DNA of 64,000 nt from CPC320 sp002336405 (GCA_949372595.1 CASIAN010000017.1:1-64000), one strand, 5' to 3'; positions 44,388 to 53,487 are shown, counted from the stretch's first letter. The notes: generated from the sequence alone by a model not told the origin. A program made the numbers and translations.

Positions 44388-46190
44388 TTATTTTTCAGAG
44401 GTTGATTTTCCCTTCAACACATAAGTTCCAGGCGCCGCGCACAAAGGTTTAAACACCTCAGACCCAGGTTGTTGCGCCGGAACCAACTTGCCCGATTTTT
44501 TCCGCAGCCAACTCTCCCACCTAGACCACCACGATCCCTCATGAAACGCAGCATTATCTTGCCATTCATTGTGAGAAAGGCGCATGTCGGTATTTGTATA
44601 ATGACCATATTTCTTTTTTGACGGCGGGTTAATGATCCCACCAATATGACCGGATTGGCTTAATATAAATGTCTTTGAGCGGCTGCCCATTTTGGTAAAG
44701 CCCCGATAACTGTCTGGCCAGGCCGCTATGTGATCGGTTTCGCACGCTACCGCGCAAAAAGGCACAGTGACATCAGACAGTCGCAACACTTCACCGAAAA
44801 GCGTGATCCCCGATTGTGCAAACTGATCTTGTTGGCAAAGCCAGCGCAAATATTGTACCGTCATTTTCCCTGGCAAGCCGGTCGCATCGCCGTTCCAGTA
44901 TAAAAGATCAAAAGCAGGCGGGGTCTCACCGAGCATGTAACTTTTTATCGCTGGACGGTAAATTAAATCGTTGGAACGCAGAAAACTGAACGTTCGCGAC
45001 AGAATATGCGACGGAAGCACACCGTTCTTTTCAACATGCTGTTCAATCCCATCAACAAAATCATCCTGAAGAAACGGCGTGAATTCGCCCTGTTGCGAAA
45101 AATCGGTTAGGGTGGTGAAAAACGTCGCTGATTTAATTGATCTATCACCACGTTTTTTCATCAACGCCAGTACAAGACTTAGCACAGTGCCCGCAATACA
45201 ATAACCAAGCGCGTTGACCTGTTTCTGACCCGATATCTGTTTGACGGTACTGATCGCAGCATAGAACCCTTCCGAGATATACTCCTCCAATCCGACCTCA
45301 TCGTAAGACTGGTCGGGATTGACCCAACTCACAACAAACACACTATAGCCTTGATCCAAGACCCATTTTATAAAGCTATTTTGTGCCTTGAGATCCAAGA
45401 TATAAAATTTGTTTATCCAAGGCGGGAAAATAATCAACGGTGTTTCGCGCACAGTTTCAGTGCTTGGCTGATACTGGATCAGTTCCAACATCCGATTTCG
45501 AAATACAACTTTCCCTGGTGTAGAAGCAATATTGACCCCAAGCTCGAACGCATTTTCATCCGTCAGACGCACAAGTAATTCGCCGTTGTTATGTTCGAGA
45601 TCTGTGACTAAATTCTCCAAACCATCGATCAAAGACTGCCCTTCGGTTTCAACCGCTTTTTCAAGTGCGGCGGGATTGGTTGCTAGAAAATTTGTCGGAG
45701 ACATCAAATCAATAATCTGGCTGGAAAAATATTCCAAACGTTGTTTTTCAATCGGGTCGAGATCTGAAATTTCATCCACTGCACTGCGAAGTGACGCTGC
45801 ATTTAAAAAATACTGACGCTTGATTAAATTGAAATACGGGTTGTTCTGCCACATCGGATGGGCAAACCGAGGATCGGTCTCTTCCGTCTGCGATGCCTGC
45901 TGGCCAGACGGGGAAACCGTCACTTGTTGGGCTTCGATGAAATGCTGCAGCGACTCGGCCCAAAACGCCACCTGTTGCATATACACCTTTTCAGGATTTT
46001 GGACCATTTTTTGCCAGTAAAGCGCGCTCGCATTGGTAAATACGTCCTGATTTGGCCCACTCAGCTCCTGATTTGGCGCATCACGTTGATTAACTGTGGC
46101 CAGCAATCGTTTGGACAACGAATCAATTCGTGTGATATTATTTGTTATTTTTTTATAATTTTCGGTATTTAAGATGTCGTTTGTTGCCAT
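44388..46190 (-). CDS. phaC: Class I polyhydroxyalkanoate synthase
   Basis: 600 aa, normal for class I PhaC. N-terminal PhaC_N region, then an alpha/beta hydrolase core. The lipase-box-like catalytic Cys is in ALGYCIAGTVLSLVLAL near residue 345; catalytic Asp is probably in ACETDHIAAWPDSY near 500, and His in LSQSGHIGGIINPPSKKKYG near 530. It polymerises 3-hydroxyacyl-CoA at the granule surface. It is divergent from phaZ across a region with operator-like palindromes and is followed by phaP. Confidence 0.96.
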   Translation of the reverse strand: MATNDILNTENYKKITNNITRIDSLSKRLLATVNQRDAPNQELSGPNQDVFTNASALYWQKMVQNPEKVYMQQVAFWAESLQHFIEAQQVTVSPSGQQASQTEETDPRFAHPMWQNNPYFNLIKRQYFLNAASLRSAVDEISDLDPIEKQRLEYFSSQIIDLMSPTNFLATNPAALEKAVETEGQSLIDGLENLVTDLEHNNGELLVRLTDENAFELGVNIASTPGKVVFRNRMLELIQYQPSTETVRETPLIIFPPWINKFYILDLKAQNSFIKWVLDQGYSVFVVSWVNPDQSYDEVGLEEYISEGFYAAISTVKQISGQKQVNALGYCIAGTVLSLVLALMKKRGDRSIKSATFFTTLTDFSQQGEFTPFLQDDFVDGIEQHVEKNGVLPSHILSRTFSFLRSNDLIYRPAIKSYMLGETPPAFDLLYWNGDATGLPGKMTVQYLRWLCQQDQFAQSGITLFGEVLRLSDVTVPFCAVACETDHIAAWPDSYRGFTKMGSRSKTFILSQSGHIGGIINPPSKKKYGHYTNTDMRLSHNEWQDNAAFHEGSWWSRWESWLRKKSGKLVPAQQPGSEVFKPLCAAPGTYVLKGKSTSEK

Positions 46191-46213
46191 TCTTAAATAT
46201 TCCCCGTAAGTTC

Positions 46214-46250
46214 GCTGCTATGCAGCATAACCGTACAATAGTCTGTACGG
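46214..46250. promoter_or_regulatory. Palindromes in the phaC-phaZ divergent promoter region
   Basis: GCTGCTATGCAGC at 46214-46226 is a perfect palindrome around a three-base centre and matches the TGC-rich sites before phaP, so PhaR is the likely binder. A second inverted repeat, CCGTAC and GTACGG with an eight-base spacer, lies at 46231-46250 and could bind another regulator. Confidence 0.6.
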
Positions 46251-46293
46251 CAAGACCAATGAATTTACATTACCCACCGCTTTGGAGCCGAAG

Positions 46294-47568
46294 ATGCGCT
46301 ATATGGCAATTTACGATTTAATGGAAACCGCCCGAAACACGAACCAGTGGTTGGGTGCCACAGCCAAAGCGATGGCGGGATATCCGATGTTCAACTGCAC
46401 TCACAACCCGGCCCTAGAATGGATGGGCGCATGGGGCGAAGTGACCGAACGGTCTTTTTCACGGATTGCGACAAAACCAGATTGGAATATTACCTCATTG
46501 ACGTGCGATGACGGGCGCGACCATCTGGTGACAGTTGAAACAATTTGCCAAGCCGCGTTTGGCGATCTGATCCATTTCAAAGTACAGAATCGCAAACCTG
46601 CCGCCCGAAAAGTTTTGCTGGTTGCCCCGATGTCAGGCCATTATGCAACCCTACTGCGCTCAACCGTCATCAGCCTGATCCCCGATTGCGAGGTCTATGT
46701 GACCGACTGGCACAATGCCCGCGACATCCCAGTGAGCGCCGGAAAGTTCGACGTCGAGGATTATACACTCTACATCGTGGACTTTATGCGCCGGCTCGGA
46801 CCAGAAATTCACGTGATCGCCGTCTGTCAACCCGTACCACTTGTTCTTGCCGCCACCGCATATCTTGCCGAAGAAGATCCAACTGCACAGCCCCATAGCT
46901 TGACCCTGATCGGCGGTCCCGTCGATCCAGATGCCACGCCGACCGACGTGACGGATTTCGGCCGCCGTGTCACAATGGGGCAATTGGAAGAGACGATGAT
47001 CCAACGCGTCGGATTCAAATTTAACGGCGTCGGTCGCAAAGTCTACCCAGGCCTGCTCCAGCTAACCTCATTTATTTCAATGAATGCCGAACGTCACCAA
47101 AAGGCGTTTTCCGATCAAGTGATGGCTGTGGCCAAAGGTGAGGCCTCAGAACATGATGCTCACAACCGGTTTTACGATGAATATCTCGCCGTCATGGACA
47201 TGACAGCTGAATTTTATCTCTCAACGGTCCAACGCATTTTCAAAAACCGTGAAATCGCTGAGAACCGTTTTTCCGTGAACGGGAAACTAGTGGATTTCGC
47301 AAATATTACCACGGTTGCAATTAAAACTGTCGAGGGTGCGAAAGACGACATATCCGCCCCAGGTCAATGTATTGCAGCGCTTGATCTTTGCACAAGCTTG
47401 CCCGAGACAATGAAGGCCAGCCACGTCGAAAGCGAGGCTGGGCACTATGGGATTTTTGCGGGCAAAAGCTGGCGCAACAACATCCGACCGATGGTCTTAG
47501 ATTTCATTGACGCAAATAGTGCCCCAAGCCGACCTGAAAGCACCGCCAATAAAACAAAAGTTAAATAA
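46294..47568 (+). CDS. phaZ: Intracellular polyhydroxyalkanoate depolymerase
   Basis: 424 aa. N-terminal YDLMETARNTNQWLGATAKA and C-terminal alpha/beta hydrolase features (VLLVAPMSGHYATLLRSTVI near residue 110; VIAVCQPVPLVLAATAYLAE near 180, with the catalytic Cys in AVCQP; ETMKASHVESEAGHYGIFAG near 375 with the His). It degrades native PHB granules inside the cell. ATG 46294 is preferred to an upstream TTG because GGAG precedes it. It is divergent from phaC, so synthesis and breakdown share one control region. Confidence 0.94.
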   Translation: MRYMAIYDLMETARNTNQWLGATAKAMAGYPMFNCTHNPALEWMGAWGEVTERSFSRIATKPDWNITSLTCDDGRDHLVTVETICQAAFGDLIHFKVQNRKPAARKVLLVAPMSGHYATLLRSTVISLIPDCEVYVTDWHNARDIPVSAGKFDVEDYTLYIVDFMRRLGPEIHVIAVCQPVPLVLAATAYLAEEDPTAQPHSLTLIGGPVDPDATPTDVTDFGRRVTMGQLEETMIQRVGFKFNGVGRKVYPGLLQLTSFISMNAERHQKAFSDQVMAVAKGEASEHDAHNRFYDEYLAVMDMTAEFYLSTVQRIFKNREIAENRFSVNGKLVDFANITTVAIKTVEGAKDDISAPGQCIAALDLCTSLPETMKASHVESEAGHYGIFAGKSWRNNIRPMVLDFIDANSAPSRPESTANKTKVK

Positions 47569-47788
47569 AACAGCCAGTAGGAAATCCACCATCTGACTGC
47601 TGAGCGGTATGCGCAAGTGGGCCCTATCTGTACCTGCCACTCTGGCAAAGTTTTATAGAAGCGCCAAGGCATTGCCCCCAATTTTTTATCGGTTTGGCGC
47701 TTCAGTAACTCAAACGGATAGACCCATGTGTCATAGATCAAACCAGGGCACGTCAAAGAGCCAATGCTCTTCGACTGGTGCAGTATAA

Positions 47789-48685
47789 CTACGCTTGAGC
47801 CAACATGCCACGATCGCGTGCCAGACTTTGCATCCGCATCTGTAACTTTTCAAACGCCCGCACTTCAATTTGCCGAATGCGTTCGCGACTTACGCTATAT
47901 TGTACACTCAAATCTTCGAGCGTAAGCGGTTGATCCCGCAGGCGACGATTGGTCAAAATATCCTGTTCGCGTTCGTTCAGCACAGTCATTGCTTCGGTCA
48001 TTAAGGCGCGCCTTATCTCAAGCTCGTCAGACGCCTCGTAATCACCTGCCTGATCGGCGCTCTCGTCTTCCAGCCAATCCTGCCACTGCATAGAGCCCTC
48101 GCCCTCACTGCCAACGGTGGCATTCAGGGACGCGTCTCCCCCTGATAGACGGCGGTTCATGCTAATCACTTCGGCCTCAGTCACCCCTAAATCATTAGCA
48201 ATTCGCGTGACTTTTTCGGGATGTAAATCCCCCTCTTCCAACGCACCGATCCGGGCCTTGGCTTTGCGCAGGTTGAAAAACAACTTTTTCTGCGCACCAG
48301 TGGTTCCAAGTTTCACCAGTGACCAGCTGCGCAAGACATATTCCTGAATGCTGGCGCGAATCCACCACATGGCATAGGTCGCAAGCCGAAAGCCTTTTTC
48401 AGGATCAAACCGTTTTACCGCCTGCATCAATCCGACATTGGCCTCTGAGATAACTTCAGCCTGTGGCAGACCATAGCCCCGATACCCCATTGCGATTTTT
48501 GCCGCCAGACGCAGATGACTGGTGACCATTTTATGCGCCGCCTCAGTGTCTTGTTCTTCGACCCACCGCTTAGCCAACATATATTCTTCTTCCGGCTCAA
48601 GCATCGGAAATTTGCGAATCTGTTGCAGATATCGGCTTAGGCCACCTTCCGGAGAAGGGGCTGGGAGATTTGTGTAAGTGCTCAT
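47789..48685 (-). CDS. rpoH: RNA polymerase heat-shock sigma factor (sigma-32)
   Basis: 298 aa sigma-70-family factor. Region 2 shows SHLRLAAKIAMGYRGYGLPQ and FDPEKGFRLATYAMWWIRAS, the RpoH box shows QKKLFFNLRKAK near residue 133, and region 4.2 shows EDLSVQYSVSRERIRQIEVR. It directs heat-shock transcription. Rhodobacteraceae usually have two rpoH copies; I cannot say which this is. The 220 bp between its end and phaZ holds no clear gene. Confidence 0.95.
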   Translation of the reverse strand: MSTYTNLPAPSPEGGLSRYLQQIRKFPMLEPEEEYMLAKRWVEEQDTEAAHKMVTSHLRLAAKIAMGYRGYGLPQAEVISEANVGLMQAVKRFDPEKGFRLATYAMWWIRASIQEYVLRSWSLVKLGTTGAQKKLFFNLRKAKARIGALEEGDLHPEKVTRIANDLGVTEAEVISMNRRLSGGDASLNATVGSEGEGSMQWQDWLEDESADQAGDYEASDELEIRRALMTEAMTVLNEREQDILTNRRLRDQPLTLEDLSVQYSVSRERIRQIEVRAFEKLQMRMQSLARDRGMLAQA

Positions 48686-48835
48686 GCTAAGCTCCAGATC
48701 AAACGATTGTTGTACTATACTTAAGGTTCACTTCTGAACCGTTCAACCACTAGAAAGATGAAAAAATCGTGAACGAGCGATTGACACCGCTCAGACTGAA
48801 ACTGAACTCATTACCAATCAGACACAAAAAGCGGT

Positions 48836-49834
48836 TCATCCACGCAGGACGGCGATCAGCTGTTCCATGTCAGCGGGAATGGGTGCCTCAAACCGCATAC
48901 TTTCATGAGAGCCTGGGTGTATGAAACCCAGAACCGCCGCATGAAGCGCTTGGCGTGGAAAGATCCTTACCCTGTCAAGCGCGTCTGCCGAAACCGCTTT
49001 GGGGGAAAGCTTGCGCCGTCCGCCGTAAACCGGATCACCGATCAACCCATGTCCAGCGTGCGCCATATGCACCCTGATTTGATGGGTGCGGCCGGTCTCG
49101 AGCCAGCATTCGATCAAGGATGCGGCAATCGGGGTGCCAAAGCGCTCGACAATTCGCGCCCTAGTCACCGCATGGCGACCACCTTGAAACAACACCGCCT
49201 GACGCTGGCGGTCGGTCTTGTGACGCGCCAGTTGGGTCGTCATCCGCATGATGGTTCCAGACTCAAAATTAACCCCCTTGACGCCACGCAGACGCGGATC
49301 ATTGGCGTCAGGCGCCCCGAATACTACCGCGCGGTAATAACGCTCGACCTTATGAGCCTCGAATTGGGCGGCCAATCCATGATGCGCCCGATCAGTTTTA
49401 GCCACCACCAACAGCCCACTGGTATTCTTGTCGATACGGTGCACAATACCGGGGCGCTTTTGTCCGCCTACCCCCGAGAGGCTGTCACCGCAATGATGCA
49501 GCAATGCGTTGACCAACGTGCCATCAGGGGATCCGGGGGCCGGGTGCACGACCATGCCAACGGCCTTATTGATCACCACCAGATCATCGTCTTCAAACAC
49601 CACATCCAGCGGAATGTCCTGTGGACCGATGTGGCTGTCTTGAACTTGCGGCACTGTAATTTCAACGGCATCACCAGCGGCAATTTTTTGGGTCTGATCG
49701 GTGACGGTCTGTCCGTTTATCAACACAGCCCCCTCGGCGATTAACCGTGACAACCGGGTGCGCGATAATACGGCTTGCGCTGGTACATCGCGCGCAAGCG
49801 CCTTATCAAGGCGTTGCGGCGGGTCTTCCGCCAC
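48836..49834 (-). CDS. rluD: RluA-family 23S rRNA pseudouridine synthase (RluD-like)
   Basis: 332 aa. An N-terminal S4 domain (LSRTRLSRLIAEGAVLINGQ) precedes the catalytic domain, with the catalytic Asp in GIVHRIDKNTSGLLVVAKTD near residue 140 and ETGRTHQIRVHMAHAGHGLI near 240. It isomerises uridines in helix 69 or a related site. Start is GTG 49834; the reading frame extends upstream as KIEF-TVAED with an ATT codon at 49846 that would match the family N terminus, so a non-standard start is possible. Confidence 0.93.
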   Translation of the reverse strand: MAEDPPQRLDKALARDVPAQAVLSRTRLSRLIAEGAVLINGQTVTDQTQKIAAGDAVEITVPQVQDSHIGPQDIPLDVVFEDDDLVVINKAVGMVVHPAPGSPDGTLVNALLHHCGDSLSGVGGQKRPGIVHRIDKNTSGLLVVAKTDRAHHGLAAQFEAHKVERYYRAVVFGAPDANDPRLRGVKGVNFESGTIMRMTTQLARHKTDRQRQAVLFQGGRHAVTRARIVERFGTPIAASLIECWLETGRTHQIRVHMAHAGHGLIGDPVYGGRRKLSPKAVSADALDRVRIFPRQALHAAVLGFIHPGSHESMRFEAPIPADMEQLIAVLRG

Positions 49835-49859
49835 GGTGAATTCAATTTTGGACGTGTTA

Positions 49860-50180
49860 ATGGAACCTTCTCCTCAGCCCGCGCTTACCCCGGCGCATCT
49901 TGTATTTTTGCGGCGGTTAGTCACCGCGCTGACTGCAACGATGATCGCCGGTATGATAATCATCATCACGCTATTTGTCATCCGTTTCTCGGGCGAAAAG
50001 AATGACCGCGACACCGCATCTGACATCACCCTGCCCGACCGCATTACCTTGCCACAAGGTACAACCGCCATCGCCTTTACCCAAGGGCCCGACTGGTACG
50101 CTGTGGTGACCAGCGACAACCGCATATTAATTTTCAACCGCGCCACAGGAGCGCTGCAGCAAAGCGTTGTGTTGGAGTGA
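49860..50180 (+). CDS. DUF6476 family single-pass membrane protein
   Basis: 106 aa. It begins MEPSPQPALTPAHLVFLRRL, has one transmembrane helix near residues 22-45 (TALTATMIAGMIIIITLFVI), then a soluble part (PDRITLPQGTTAIAFTQGPD, NRILIFNRATGALQQSV). Conserved in Rhodobacteraceae next to the RluD-like gene, from which it is divergent with only 25 bp between starts. Function unknown. Confidence 0.8.
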   Translation: MEPSPQPALTPAHLVFLRRLVTALTATMIAGMIIIITLFVIRFSGEKNDRDTASDITLPDRITLPQGTTAIAFTQGPDWYAVVTSDNRILIFNRATGALQQSVVLE

Positions 50181-50195
50181 CACGCTAGGGAAAAG

Positions 50196-50272
50196 TGGTA
50201 CCGCCTCCCCGGCTTGAACGGGGGACCTCTGGATCCACAATCCAGCGCTCTAACCAACTGAGCTAAGGCGGC
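50196..50272 (-). tRNA. tRNA-His (anticodon GTG)
   Basis: Read on the minus strand: acceptor GCCGCCT with AGGCGGT, D arm GCTCAGTTGGTTAGAGC, anticodon arm CTGGATTGTGGATCCAG with GTG, and T arm CCCCGTTCAAGCCGGGG, followed by A73 and encoded CCA. The base before position 1 is T, so there is no G-1, and the discriminator is A rather than C, the alphaproteobacterial type. Confidence 0.95.
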
Positions 50273-50680
50273 AACATATGCGGAACTACACCATATATCG
50301 CAGAAGCGTCAAGCCGAATTTACACCGCTCATGGCGGTATTATCACCCGTCCACTCTTGCGTAGACCACGGGTATAATTTTTCCCCAACCCAAAGACAAA
50401 ACGGCCTAAACACCAAAAGGCAAGACTGGTCGCGCGGGTTTATTTTCTAAAACAAAGAGCTGATTATTTCCCTTTCGGCACCCGACGTGCTGCCAAAATT
50501 CAGTCGATGAGACAGAGGCAAGGGTGTTGGCTAAAATAGATCTTTTGCACATCACCGTCTGAATTTCAGTCAAAAATATCTTGGGATAAAGTACTGATAT
50601 TTACAACCTGCGCTAGACGGTAAAGTTTTCTTTTAAGTCACCACAAAGAGTGATGAGTTGGTGTATCGAAAACAATGCAC
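50273..50680. other. Gene-free stretch
   Basis: About 0.4 kb after tRNA-His, extending to 51081 if the doubtful gene at 50681-50986 is not real. I see no RNA gene, repeat or clear promoter in it. Confidence 0.4.
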
Positions 50681-50986
50681 TCATCGTTTCCTAAGGTCTG
50701 CTTTTGGATAAATACAAGGATCTGTCCCACGCTTGTTTTGCTCATCCAGCATACTCCTGTAGGCCGGTGAAAACTGCGCAAGCCGGTGAGAAACTGCCCA
50801 CAACACCTTGTTTGCAGCGCCATAGATAGGAGCGTTGGCTTTGGCGACAACTCCATTGGTAAAATCAGGGTATATGTATTGCTCAAATCGCCGCCTTTCG
50901 TTCAAAACCGTTCCCCTGCACGACGATAACCTTACGACGCCAACTTGCGCCGAAGCACCATCAAACAATACTTTAACACGACGCAT
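50681..50986 (-). CDS. Hypothetical protein, doubtful
   Basis: 101 codons from ATG 50986 in a frame that is open further upstream but there would overlap the next gene's start. The product (GVVRLSSCRGTVLNERRRFE, VVAKANAPIYGAANKVLWAV, FSPAYRSMLDEQNKRG) looks somewhat protein-like, but I know no family. It could be the remnant of a larger gene. Confidence 0.25.
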   Translation of the reverse strand: MRRVKVLFDGASAQVGVVRLSSCRGTVLNERRRFEQYIYPDFTNGVVAKANAPIYGAANKVLWAVSHRLAQFSPAYRSMLDEQNKRGTDPCIYPKADLRKR

Positions 50987-51081
50987 GAGGGCCTGTGCGC
51001 CGTGACTGATCCCAAATGCCAAAGCCTTGCAGAACCGAGCGGAACACGCTAGCACACCAACCAGTATCAGGAACGGGTCCC

Positions 51082-51279
51082 ATGGGTATAGACACAGAAC
51101 GCGACATCGAGGCAAATCTGCAAATCGGTCCTACGGATCAGGCTATGGTCAGAATTTTCGTCTCCGCTGGATCACTGGAAATTCCAATGGATTTTACCGC
51201 CGACGAAGCCGAGGAAATCGCCGAAGAAATTCGTGCAGCGGCTGCAACAGTCCGGCAGGCAAAGCCCAAAAAACGCTAG
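51082..51279 (+). CDS. DUF6324 family small protein
   Basis: 65 aa: DIEANLQIGPTDQAMVRIFV then SAGSLEIPMDFTADEAEEIA and a Lys-rich tail. Small soluble Rhodobacteraceae family of unknown function. AGGAACG precedes the ATG. It is convergent with mmcB, overlapping its end by 4 bp. Confidence 0.8.
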   Translation: MGIDTERDIEANLQIGPTDQAMVRIFVSAGSLEIPMDFTADEAEEIAEEIRAAAATVRQAKPKKR

Positions 51280-51719
51280 GCCGACCTCATGGCGTCTGGA
51301 TCGGTCACACGTTGTAACCGTCGCGCCGCAGCCATGGCAAAGCGCAGCATCAAGGCCTTGCGCCGGGCGCCGGCAAGCGGCTTTAGCGCACCTTCCCGTA
51401 TAATTTCGGCGTCAAAGCCGTCAGCAATTATCAAACCGCTCTCCGTGGGTAGTAAATCAGTGGGAAAATCTGCATTCACTGCCCAAAAATATTGATCACA
51501 CCACTCCAGATAGCCAGCCCACTTGCGATCGGTTTGAAAATCATTTCGCGACGATTTACACTCGACAAGCCAAAACTCACCACGCGGACCAAGTGCCATA
51601 ACATCCGCCCGTAACCCTCTGATCGGAGTAAATTCTTGGAGTGTTACAAATCCGTGGCTATGCAGGTGCCGCGTAACACCTCGGGCCAGAATCTGTCCAG
51701 GCTGCAGGTCATTTATCAT
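51276..51719 (-). CDS. mmcB: MmcB family DNA repair protein
   Basis: 147 aa nuclease-fold protein of the MmcB (DUF2166/PF06319) family. GLRADVMALGPRGEFWLVEC then KSSRNDFQTDRKWAGYLEWC contains the restriction-endonuclease-like D...E-x-K pattern (RADV, then VECKSS). In Caulobacter MmcB belongs to the LexA regulon and aids mitomycin C resistance. Here a LexA-type site fills the promoter spacer. I place the start at ATG 51719; an ATG at 51728 lies inside the predicted -10 element and so is probably not transcribed. Confidence 0.88.
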   Translation of the reverse strand: MINDLQPGQILARGVTRHLHSHGFVTLQEFTPIRGLRADVMALGPRGEFWLVECKSSRNDFQTDRKWAGYLEWCDQYFWAVNADFPTDLLPTESGLIIADGFDAEIIREGALKPLAGARRKALMLRFAMAAARRLQRVTDPDAMRSA

Positions 51720-51725
51720 ATGACA

Positions 51726-51754
51726 CATTTAGAACAAACAAAGAACAACGTCAA
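51726..51754 (-). promoter_or_regulatory. SOS promoter of mmcB with LexA box
   Basis: On the minus strand TTGACG (51754-51749) and TAAATG (51731-51726) are spaced by exactly 17 bases, as -35 and -10. The spacer contains GTTC-N7-GTTC (51746-51732), the established alphaproteobacterial LexA site. Transcription would start at about 51719, the first base of the mmcB ATG, giving a leaderless message. Confidence 0.8.
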
Positions 51755-52360
51755 TTGAGTCTTGCGAAACACACTACAAAGGATTAGTGTATTTTTTGGC
51801 GGGTGCTGTCCTTCTCGTGTACGGTTGCATTCCAGTGGCCTTAAGCAATTCCGAGGGAGCTGGCTCTGTTCTGGTCCTGGCTTGATTACCTGGCGCCCAC
51901 CTGTACATACAGGTCCTCGGGAATGAGATAACCAAACGGTTGCGTACGGGCCCGCCACTCTTAAAGACAAGTGTGTACCGCTGCCGCTTTGCCACAGAGG
52001 TCGGTAATTAGGTATATATCTAGGAAATCAAATATGTGCCGTACGAGCTTGGTTTGTTTGACTGGTGATGCAAAAGCAAGCAAGGCACTGTAATCGGGCA
52101 AAGGGTTTTCGTTCGCATGCCTATCAAGCTGGCTCAACTGTTTAAAAGATATTTGGCCAAAAGCAGTCTCGATGTTTACGCTAGCCAAAACTTTTAAATA
52201 TCCGTGCCATCCAATGAAACCGCGCGCGGCGGGTTCGCATCCTCGTGTCGCTGATTTTAGGATAGGGAGGGCGCGGACATGACTGATCTGTGTGTGAAAG
52301 AACTCGTTTGCCCCGTTGGCCAAATTCATGGTGAGTACTTTTTAAAAAGAGGATATAATC
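51747..52360. other. Gene-free stretch
   Basis: About 0.6 kb between the SOS promoter (which overlaps its left edge) and the broken hydrolase gene. Short frames on the minus strand near 51774-51970 look protein-like only in pieces and change frame. I recognise no family; degraded sequence is likely. A good AGAGGAT ribosome binding site for the hydrolase lies at its right end. Confidence 0.4.
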
Positions 52361-53163
52361 ATGAGTGATAGGCTGGTTATGGCGATTACCCAAAGTCATG
52401 TCACCGCAGACATCAAAGGAAACAGCCGGCATATTTGTGAACTGATGATCCAAGCCAGAGATGTCGGTGCGCGTCTGATACACCTTCCTGAAGCGGCTCT
52501 ATCCAGATATGTCAAATCACAGAGCCCAACCTGGGGTTCCGTAGATTGGGATGAGGGTGAAGACGGGCTGATCAGGATTATACACCGGCGCGCCGACTTG
52601 AAATATGGACTGTTGTAGGATGCAATCATCGAATGGCGCGGCCCAACCGACCGCGCAACAGCTTGTTCGTCATCTCTGACAAAGGCACGCTTATAACCAG
52701 ATACGACAAAAGGTATTGTTCTCACAGCGAAATCACAGATTGGTATTCGGCTGGCCATCACGCAAAAGTATTTTCGGGTGATGGTTTCAGGATTGGCTGC
52801 GCCCTGTGTATTGAAATGCAGTTTTCCAAAGTATTCAGGCAGTATGAACAATTAGATGTCGATTGCGTTGTGTTTTCTGCTTTCTCTGATGACCGAATGT
52901 TCTGGACACAAGCGCAGGGTCATGCTGCCACCAACAATTTATGGGTTAGTGTCACCACGCCCACTCAATTTGGCACTGCTTTGCAGGGTGGGCTTATAGG
53001 CCCGCATGGATATGGTTTAGCGCGATGTGAGGCAAAGCTGACCGCGCAATTGTTTAGGGTAAAGCTGAACAAAAAATCACCTGATTTACATGTCGCGCTC
53101 ACAAAAGCGCGCCCTTGGCGTCGCAAAGCAAGATCGCGAGACATGTATAAATCCGACACATAG
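52361..53163 (+). pseudogene. Carbon-nitrogen hydrolase (nitrilase superfamily), frameshifted
   Basis: The first frame starts at ATG 52361 (AITQSHVTADIKGNSRHICE, with the catalytic Glu in HLPEAALSRY) and stops at 52618. The sense continues in another frame from about 52600 (WTVVGCNHRMARPNRPRNSL), through the catalytic Lys in RYDKRYCSHSE and the catalytic Cys in IGCALCIEMQFSKVF, to a stop at 53163. All three catalytic residues survive, so a single lost base near 52595-52612 explains the break. It may be a recent mutation or a sequence error. Substrate would be an amide or nitrile, not further defined. Confidence 0.85.
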
Positions 53164-53487
53164 AACGCAATTGCCCCTGCAGGTCTGAAAATTACCAAAT
53201 TGAGACCCAAGCGGGGTGCAGATCATTTGTGAGCTATTGCCGCAAACGACAAGATACCCTCTTCAATAACATGTTCAAGCAGACCCAGTACATTCAGATT
53301 TGACTTGCGGGGCTTCACAATCCAACGCCTTGGTGACCGTCAAAACGGTAACAACGATACAAACCCAGCCCATAACACACTTGCCAAGATCAGAGCCATC
53401 ATATTGGTCAAATTGTCTGGTTCAGGCGCAAAGATCACGGCTTAAAGTAGTGTATACAGGAACACAAACAGTAGGACCGTCAGATGT
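53164..53487. other. Gene-free stretch
   Basis: About 0.32 kb between the broken hydrolase and the end of nusB. No convincing frame, terminator or RNA gene seen. Confidence 0.4.

Noticed and set aside
47569..47788. Minus-strand frame between phaZ and rpoH (KRQTDKKLGAMPWRFYKTL)
   Set aside because: It looks protein-like over about 40 codons but has no credible start in the gap and overlaps phaZ; at most a remnant.
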